From contig NZ_CP101809.1 in assembly GCF_024498275.1 (NCBI RefSeq), forward strand, positions 868,001-932,000: a stretch of 64,000 bases of DNA. The letters are read 5' to 3'. The notes beneath the pieces were generated by a model. That model ran no database searches. It was not told where the DNA came from and worked only from the letters and a program-made list of their open reading frames with translations. How positions within the stretch are numbered: the first letter of the stretch is position 1; each line of letters begins with the position of its first letter. Positions 54,801-64,000 of the stretch are shown here, in pieces. This DNA comes from Mycoplasmoides fastidiosum (GTDB lineage Bacteria > Bacillota_I > Bacilli_A > Mycoplasmatales > Mycoplasmoidaceae). A program made the translations under genes and the position numbers.

Positions 54801-56240
54801 ATTTTCAAAAATGCGAATTTTTTCAAAACTAACTTCGCGGTATAAATCTCGGTTTTTGAATTTTTTAGGTAAGTGGTTTAGTTTGAAAGATTCAATGATG
54901 TCTAATTTGTGTTCATAAGACAGTTTTTTGAATTTTTGGATTTCATCTTTCAACATTAAAGTCCCTTTAGGAAAAACAATTTTACCATCAATGTCTTTAA
55001 TGTCTTGGGCTAAAATTTGACGGTATAATCGTTCAGAAATTCGCAGTTTACGATTAAGTTTGTACCGACCAACTTTACCCATGTCATACATCCGTTTTTC
55101 AAAGAAGTAGTTTCACAACAATTCTTGGTAAGAAGTTGTTGCGGTTTTAGCAATTTTGTAGGAAATATTAATTTGGGTAATGATGTGTTTAGCAGCGCGT
55201 TCAATACAAATTAGTTCTAAAATGCTGTTAGCATTAGTGAAAAACCGGCGTAAATCACTTTGTAAAACTGAGTATTTACTGTCTTCAACTGAACGTTGTA
55301 ACAACTGGTTGCGAATTTGGTTGTAAGTATCGCCAAAGCGATTGTGAAATTTTACTAACAATTCGTATAAGCGTAAATCTAAACGGTTTTCGTGTTCTTT
55401 TAATAACTCGTTTAAATCAGGAGTTTGAGAAATTTCAGCTAAGATTTCTTGGATGTCAGGGTCATTTAGGATTTCAGTTGCATTAAAAGATTCCCCACTC
55501 AAAGTTTCAGTGGCAAAATCATTATTTTCAAAAACGGCTAAAAATTGCTGTTCAGTTAAACCTAAACCTTTTAAAAGCGTGGAAGAAGAAAACTGGGCCG
55601 CACTTTCACCGCTATTACTTCGCGCTAACACCCGAATCTGACGGTGTCCTTCAGGAATATAAAATAAGATTAACGCTCCTTTTAAAGGCAGCAATTCACA
55701 AATTGTTCCTTCCTGAATTTTTTTGCGGGAGTTTGATAGTTTTAGTTGGGATTTAGTTAACATGTACGCCCCTGGAGCCCGCACAATTTGGGAGATCACA
55801 AATTTTTCAATCCCGTTAACAATGAAAGTTCCTTTTTCGGTCATTAACGGAATGTCCCCGAAGAAAATTAGGTTTTCACTGTTTTTATTCTTTTTGGAAC
55901 CTAAAATTTTTACTTCACCGGTTTCTTTGTTTAACAAGCTTAGTTGCACATACAGCGAAGCCTGATATGTTTTAGATTGCTCTCACGCATCAAACTCAGT
56001 AATTTCGGGTTTGCGCAACACAATTTTGTTGAAGTGTAATTCTAGGTTTTCAGAATTAGAAACAATCGGAAAGTTGTTTTGAATTAAACGTTTTAGTTCA
56101 ACATTAATGAAATCCCGGTAGGATTGGGATTGAATTCCGACTAAACTTGGGGGTTTTTGCGAGTGGGGAATTTTAGAGTAGTTACGACGACTAACTAAAT
56201 TACTAATCTCGTCAATAAAAAAGGGTTTTTGGTTATTCAT
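51897..56240 (-). CDS. rpoB: DNA-directed RNA polymerase beta subunit
   Basis: A 1447-residue RpoB that runs through several UGA-Trp codons. The rifampicin pocket is readable: [20 protein letters not shown], then RISAMGPGG. Its Asn621 stands where E. coli has His526, a change reported in Mollicutes that resist rifampicin by nature. The conserved [10 protein letters not shown] and [16 protein letters not shown] segments are present. After the normal end (about residue 1370) an acidic tail of about 77 residues follows ([20 protein letters not shown], then further Asp/Asn/Glu), longer than I expect for the family. No convincing promoter was found in the 56241-56359 leader. Confidence 0.97.
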
Positions 56241-56359
56241 ATTTACATTACTTTCTTCACAGTTATCCTGTTGCTAAAATTGTTAACAGTTTCACAAATC
56301 AGTTTTGTTACTTGAAAGCAAACCGCATAAAAATTTTGGGTTGCTAACTACTGCATCAC

Positions 56360-56412
56360 AAAAAATTAATCAAATAAATTAGTCATAATTAACTAAGCTT
56401 TATTTGATTAAT
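56360..56412 (-). terminator. Terminator after pyk
   Basis: ATTAATCAAATAAA/TTTATTTGATTAAT with a 20-base loop and T run on the minus strand. The 211-base gap to rpoB holds nothing else I can name. Confidence 0.65.
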
Positions 56413-56451
56413 GTCAAAGTGGATAAAAACAGGAATTTAATTAGTGATCAA

Positions 56452-58017
56452 CTACTTTAATTTTACTTCCACACCAGCAATTGGGGTGTGATTGTCAATT
56501 AATCCTAATTCAGAACCATAAACTACCAAGGTTTTACGGCTTAAAGAATGGTCACGACGGGTTTGAATTTGGTTGTCGTAATATGCTTTTAAATAATCAG
56601 CAGCATAAGTTTGTGCGTGGGTTACATCATCAACTAAAATTGGTAAAATTCCATAAAAAATACCTAAACCAGTATATACACGTGGGTTGTCAGTAAACAC
56701 TAACACCCGAGTAGCTGGACGAGCTGCAGATAAGGCTGTAATAAATTCTTCAGTAGGACCAAAAACTGCAATAGCTTGAAAACTAAAACCACTGTTCATA
56801 ATTTCGCGTTCAGGCATCACTATTTCAGCGATTTTACGAGCAAATTGGTACATTGGTGTGTGGAATTTGGGTGATTTAGAAAAATAAGTACGCAAGCTGC
56901 GGTCATAGTCATAAAAAATTTCGGATTGTCGATCAATTTTAGACATGACATTAATCGCATTAATTGGAAATAACCCTTGAGCTGATTCTCCAGATAACAT
57001 GGTAGCATCAACCCCTAATTCAACAGCTCAGAAAACATCAGAAGATTCTGCTCGGGTAGGAATAATGTTTTTTTCCAAACTATCTAACATTTGGGTTGCC
57101 ATGATTACTGGAACATTGGCATAACGACATTTTTTAATGATGTATTTGCCCCAGTAAGGTACCTCATAATATGGCACTTCTAAACCTAAATCACCCCGAG
57201 CAACCATTACCCCATCAGCAACAGTTAAAATTTCATCTAACCGATCAATACCCTGCCGGGTTTCGATTTTAGCAATTAGTTTAATGTGACTGCCCCCGTT
57301 TTCGTTCAGAATTTTTTTAATGTCTAACAAGTTTTCCTTGGAATTCACAAAACTAGCTGCAATGTAATCATAGTTGTGTTCGATCGCAAATAAAATATCG
57401 CCCCGGTCTTTTTCACTTAAGAATGGAATGGTGTAATCTGCACCTGGTAAATTAATCCGTTTGTTGGTTTTTAATACGTGATCATTAATCACATAAACTT
57501 CAATTAAACCTTGAGCAACATCTACTGATGCCACTTCTAAACTTAATTTACCATCATCAACTAAAATGGTGTTATTAACCGCCACATCTTTGGCCATGTT
57601 ATAGGTTTCAGTTGAATCAACAACTGAAAAACCAGATTCATCTCCAACTACTTTTTGAGTGGTATAAATGGTAATTTTGCTACCCGCACGGTATAAAATT
57701 CCGTCTTCATTACCAATCTTTCATACCCGAATTTCTGGGCCTTTAGTATCTAACATCAATGAAATAGGACGGTTTAGTTTAGCAGAAACTTCGCGGATAA
57801 TTTTGGCTCGCACTAATTGTTCTTCATGAGTGCCGTGGGAGAAATTAAATCGGGCCACATTCACTCCAGCTAGTAAACAAGATTCAGTCGTTGCATAAGC
57901 TTTTTTCACCATTTCTGCGTTGGCTGGGTCTTCTAAGCTGGCAAATGTTCACAATTTTTGGGTAATTGCTGGTCCAAAAGTAGCAATAATTTTGGTTCTT
58001 CGTAAATGACTAATCAT
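56452..58017 (-). CDS. pyk: Pyruvate kinase
   Basis: A 521-residue pyruvate kinase making pyruvate and ATP in the last step of glycolysis. Family landmarks are [12 protein letters not shown] at the start, [25 protein letters not shown], and [12 protein letters not shown] with [10 protein letters not shown], then [11 protein letters not shown] in place of the usual ETAxGxYP. The C-terminal allosteric-type domain runs to the end. UGA-Trp occurs at several points, including 57028 and 57721. The segment between ATFGPA and VNVAR is longer than usual. It is 26 bases after pfkA and co-transcribed with it. Confidence 0.95.
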
Positions 58018-58043
58018 AAGGAATTATTCTTTCATTTTCTTTT

Positions 58044-59099
58044 TTATTTTTTAGTTGGATTATCGGTTGCTGTGATAACCGGTTTGGTTTCATTAATATT
58101 AATTAACTTGTTGTTTCATTCCATCATTTTGGTGCGGTCAGCTGGTTTTAGTTGGTTAGCAATTGCTAATTCGGTTTCATAATAGTCCCATCCATTAGAA
58201 CCTAAAGCATAACCAACTTTGTTTTCTAAAAACAACTGGATCGCTTGGTTACCAAAACCAATGCCTAATAATACATCAGTTGCAGTTGGGGTTGCCCCGC
58301 GTTGTAAATAACCAATGACTTGATAACGAGTGGTCCGATCAGTTGCTTTTTCAATCGCTTTAGCAATCACGTTTAAATCGTCTAACTGATCTGAGTATTC
58401 TTTTCCATACACTTTTTCAGTTACCAAAAAGATCACCCCCCGTTGACCTCGGGCTTCAGCTTTTTTCACATACTCAATGAAATCTTGGGTGTTAAATGGA
58501 TTTTCAGCGGTAATGATTGCATCGGCAATTCCTGCAATTCCTGCAATTACTGATAAATCGACGCAGTGACGTCCCATGGCTTCAATTAAAAAAACACTGC
58601 GGTGGGAAATTGCGGTTTTTTTAATTGTTTTTAAACAGTCAAAAATTACTTGAGCTGCAGAATTAAATCCAACAGTTACAATCGAAGATCCAACATCATT
58701 ATCGACTGTTCCTGGAGCTGCTAGTACCGGAAATTTTAGTTCATGAAGTAATTGTGCCCCTTGGTATGAACCATCTCCCCCAATTACTAATAACCCGCTA
58801 ATTTTGTTTTTTTCTAAGTTTTTTTTCGCTAATTGGCGCATTGTTGGGTCATTTTTATACCGCATTGAGCGGGCCGAACCAATGAAAGTTCCTGCATCAT
58901 GCGCATGTTGACGCGCTTTATTGTAACTAATGGGAAAGATGTGGTTATCGATTAACCCATCATAACCATCAACTACAATGTATGGTTCTAATCCGGCATT
59001 AATTGCTGAGGCCACAAAACCATAAATTGTCGCATTCATACCTGGAGAATCACCCCCAGAAGTTAAGACAGCGACTCGTTTTTTAGTTGGTGAATTCAT
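58044..59099 (-). CDS. pfkA: 6-phosphofructokinase
   Basis: A 351-residue ATP-dependent PfkA, the committing step of glycolysis. The start VAVLTSGGDSPGMNATI binds ATP, IGGDGSYQGA and APGTVDNDVGS hold the catalytic Asp, and EAMGRHCVDLS binds fructose 6-phosphate. The LQRGATPTATDVLLG segment is also typical. A UGA-Trp at 58116 extends the protein beyond the standard 320 residues by a short polar tail (VITATDNPTKK). Operon with pyk. Confidence 0.96.
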
Positions 59100-59156
59100 G
59101 TTTATATAAATAAGCTCTTCTTGAAATTCTAATAATTTTATTTTTGATCGCTTTAC

Positions 59157-59210
59157 ATTAAAAAAAACAACAAAACAATGAAATAATATATTTCATTGTT
59201 TTGTTGTTTT
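59157..59210 (-). terminator. Strong terminator hairpin between eno and pfkA
   Basis: A 23-base perfect stem (59162-59184 with 59188-59210), 3-base loop, followed by a T run on the minus strand. It is 235 bases after the eno stop. Confidence 0.85.
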
Positions 59211-59444
59211 TAGATGTCTGAAACCTTTAATTGAATCAAAATCTTGTTACCTTATTTTACAAATAATTGAAGTGATTACATGATTTTGAAAGACCAAATT
59301 CTGGGCAAACCATATTTGAATTTAAAAGTTTTTCAATTAGACTAATTCTACCATAAACTGAAAATTTTTATAGCAATTTTTGATTAATTTTGCCCGAAAA
59401 ACAATCGTTTTATTTGGTATGAGTTATTTTTTTTACAAGGTAAT
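59211..59444 (-). promoter_or_regulatory. Untranslated region after eno with a promoter-like extended -10
   Basis: TGG followed by TAGAAT (59353-59345, minus strand) lies upstream of the strong hairpin at 59157-59210. No open frame is present. A transcript started here would end at the hairpin after about 180 bases, so it may be a small RNA, or the element is chance. The remaining 59100-59156 could hold the pfkA promoter, but no clear box was found. Confidence 0.35.
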
Positions 59445-61550
<2,106 letters not shown>

Positions 61551-61597
61551 TTTTAGTTAATACTTAATTTTGTTAATTAATTTAAATTGTTTTGATA

Positions 61598-62221
61598 TTA
61601 ATTTGGTTTTTTAGCAGCTTGTTCTTGTTGCTGGCGGCGTTCAGCTTCCATGCGACGGTTGAATTCTTCCAACTGAAAATCCGGTTTAAATGCATTCATT
61701 AACCGCTCGGAAATCAATTGATCAAAAATGGTTTTTTTGATATCTTCAAATTTTTTACGATTTGATAAAAATTCGCGAATTGGTTGACCAGTTTGTTGGT
61801 AGAATCGATCTAAGCTTTCTTTAGCTTGTTCATCAGTCACACTAATGCCAAATTCTTTTCCCAAATCAGTAAAAATAATTTCGCGCATAATGTTAATCCG
61901 CACAATCTGATCAACCATGGCTTGATCTAATTCGGGATGAAGTTGTTTTAGATCGCGCTTGCGGGCGTTTTCTTCTTCTGGATCAACCACAATTTCATAA
62001 GATTGTGCGACCAGATCCATTAAATGGTTGAAGTAATTATCCCGTAAAACCATTTTATAAACTTGCTGTTGTAGTTCTTGTTCTGTAATTTTTGGATTAT
62101 TATCCCGGATGCCTTTTTCCATTTGCCCTAAAACTGTGGGATGAACATTGAGTTCTCGAATCACAATAATTTTGCCTCATGGAATCGGTTGCTTGGATTT
62201 AATTTTTGATTTCAATTCCAT
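61598..62221 (-). CDS. Trigger-factor/SurA-like chaperone (MPN555 type)
   Basis: A 207-residue, almost entirely helical and highly charged protein with many Glu, Gln and Arg and no Cys. The composition and motifs (MVDQIVRINIMREIIFTDLG, YQQTGQPIREFLSNRKKF) resemble the C-terminal arm of trigger factor. M. pneumoniae MPN555, a similar-sized protein with a trigger-factor-like fold, comes to mind; I cannot verify homology here. It may be a holding chaperone for unfolded proteins. UGA at about 62177 is Trp. It starts 6 bases after the upstream coiled-coil gene and stands 47 bases before eno. Confidence 0.65.
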
Positions 62222-62227
62222 ATGGTT

Positions 62228-64000
62228 TTAGTTCCGATCTTTTAAACTTGCCAAAAAGGTTTTCAGGGTTTTTTGGTAATTAGTTTCTTCATTTTTTAAA
62301 GTTACTAAACTTTGGTTAAACGTTTGTTTAATTGAAGAAACATCAACTGCTGGAATTGTGTTTAAGCGAATTAATTGTTCAAATTCAATTTCATCCCGCA
62401 CTTTATATAGTTCACGGGTTTTTTCATTGAATTGAATTAAAGCTTTACCAATGTTGGTATATAGTTGGTGTTCAGGGGAAAAACCTTTCAATGATTCACC
62501 AACGTGGTTTAAATATTCAGCACTTAGATTGATTAATAAATAATCATGCATTCAGCCCCGATCACCACCTTTTCAATTGTGGGTTCAAGGCGCACTTTCA
62601 TAGTGAAATTTAGTTAAGAATTTGCGAATTTCAGAGTTAAATTCCAAATTAACATTAGTTCAATAATGTTCGTGTTGCTCTAAAATATTGGCTGCAACCC
62701 CTTCAACATCAGTTTTTAGTTGCTCAATCGTTTTTTCAAAATCATTACGCAAGTATTCAATGTCTGATTTGATGAAATTATAACGATCATCAAATAATTC
62801 AATTAATTTAGCTTTGCGTTCGTTGAAATCTTGGGTTAGTTTTTCAACGTTTTTGTTTTCTAAGAATTTCAGTTGAGCTAACTGCTCTTTTAATTTACGT
62901 TTATCAAACACATAGTCCCGTTCAATCAACATTTCCATATTGTTAAAATCATCAGTTAATGGTTTAATACGGTTGGTAAATTTGTGTTTTAGTTGTTCGA
63001 TGCGAACCGCTAATTCTTTTCGGTTTAGTTCTAACAATAACTCAATTTCTTCAGAAGAAAGATAAGATTTATCATTAGAGTACATTTCTTCTTTTAGCAT
63101 CAATGATTGTTTTAGCTCAGCCACTTTTTCAATGTAGCATTTTTTCGCGTATTGAATTAGTTCGTTCAAATCATCGTTAGCTTTAGTTTGTTTTTTCAAC
63201 AACATGCGTTTATAGTGGTTAATCACATAAATCAGTTGTTTGAAATCTTTTTCTTGTTGCTCACGAATTTCTTGAACCATGCGATCAATTTGTTTTACGT
63301 CAAAATCGTAGAATTTATCAAAAGCAACTTTTAATCCTTGAGCATTAACTAGCTTGGATTCCATTTTGGCTTTTAAAAATTCTTGAAATTTAGCTAATTC
63401 AGCAGGTGGTAATTCAAAGTGTCGTAAAATTTCGTTAAATTCGTATTCGTTAGCTTCGTTTAATTGCAACAAATGCTCACGGTATTGGTTTAATTCTTGT
63501 TTTACATAAATTTTGTAATCTAAGAATAATTTTCCAACTTTGTATAAACACAACCGGTTTTCATAACCGATAATGGTGTTACGTAATTCTTTATTAATGT
63601 CAATCGCTTTTAAATAGTGGTTTCAAGCCACATCGCCTAAACGAGTTAGTTCTTCTTTAGATTCAGGAATTAACTCGGATGGATTAATTTTGCGCTTATT
63701 GTAATCAGATAGCAGGGTTTTAGTGCGTTCAATTTCTGCATAAGCAGTATCAACTTGAGCACGGTAACGGTTGATAACATATGCCAAACGACGTTTAATG
63801 AATTCCACATTTTCATCAATTGAATCTAATTTTTGGATTTCAGAACGCTGTTTTTTATAAATTTCAACTAGTTTGTTGCTACTATCAATAATTCTTGAGT
63901 ACAAGAAAGAACTCAGTTTAGATTTATTTAGATTTTCTTCGTACAGTTCAAAAAGTGCTTTAATCCGTTTGGATTGCTTTGGACGAGCCAAGTTAATATT
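62228..64000 (-). CDS. Large coiled-coil protein (5' end beyond window)
   Basis: At least 590 residues in one frame across two UGA-Trp interruptions (around 62552-62660 and 63554-63622), still open at base 64000. It is rich in Glu, Lys, Leu, Gln and Asn with heptad spacing over most of its length and lacks Walker, signal peptide or membrane motifs in the visible part. A less repetitive region near the C terminus (ESAPWTHNWKGGDRGW) precedes a last helical stretch. Such proteins in mycoplasmas often belong to the cytoskeleton or attachment organelle, but there is no evidence for that here. The function is unknown. Confidence 0.7.

Overview
The window is AT-rich chromosomal DNA of a wall-less bacterium (Mollicutes, mycoplasma type). 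The strongest evidence is that nearly every conserved gene is interrupted by UGA when read with the standard code and becomes full length when UGA is read as tryptophan (SMC, FtsY, RsgA, Der, PlsX, ProRS, SecE, RpoB, RpoC, Pyk, enolase). Several traits point to the Mycoplasma pneumoniae/genitalium cluster (Mycoplasmoides and relatives): an smc-ftsY pair close to pta, a DAK kinase-plsX-rnc block, an eukaryote/archaea-type ProRS, a NusG with a long linker, and a small trigger-factor/SurA-like protein that I believe matches the MPN555 type. I cannot name the species.

Layout. 1-2587 (-): fused methionine sulfoxide reductase, gatC and the 5' part of gatA. 2717-5989 (-): HU, Der GTPase, a tail-anchored coiled-coil protein and RsgA. 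6260-6336 (+): tRNA-His. 6459-7633 (-): L7/L12 and L10 behind an attenuator-containing leader. 7869-11866 (+): smc and ftsY. 11934-13280 (-): three overlapping small membrane-protein genes. 13347-20670 (-): three tandem paralogues of about 750 residues with an N-terminal membrane anchor and no recognised function. 21293-25953 (+): pta, fatty-acid-kinase-like fakA, plsX, rnc. 25972-31170 (-): an apparent operon rpmG-secE-nusG-crr-coaD-fruK-proS. 31494-33039: a multi-pass membrane protein (+) and rpe (-).

33339-45359 (+): the accessory highlight, five tandem lipoproteins with an SGNH/GDSL hydrolase domain. Each has its own promoter and terminator in a repeating unit of about 2.3-2.5 kb. Two copies (third and fourth) are open; the other three carry frameshifts in short homopolymers. 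One of these is a run of nine C, which looks like a phase-variation switch in the OFF state.

45490-47769: a divergent disulfide oxidoreductase (+) and an alpha/beta hydrolase (-). 47924-56240 (-): rpoC and rpoB. RpoB has an acidic C-terminal tail and an Asn at the rifampicin-contact position that is His in E. coli. 56452-61550 (-): pfkA-pyk and eno, three steps of glycolysis. The enolase runs on in frame into a Lys/Ala/Pro-rich, histone-H1-like tail of about 220 residues, the most unusual protein feature here. 61598-64000 (-): the trigger-factor-like chaperone and the 3' part of a large coiled-coil protein cut by the window edge.

How the parts fit: the housekeeping genes cover transcription, translation, glycolysis and acetate metabolism (pfkA, pyk, eno, pta, rpe, fruK, crr) and phospholipid synthesis (fakA, plsX). 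The two tandem families (13-21 kb and 33-45 kb) look like the exposed surface layer, where duplication and frame switching would be expected. An extended -10 element (TGG followed by TATAAT or a close variant) recurs upstream of several unrelated units. No insertion sequences, CRISPR arrays, phage genes or rRNA genes were seen.
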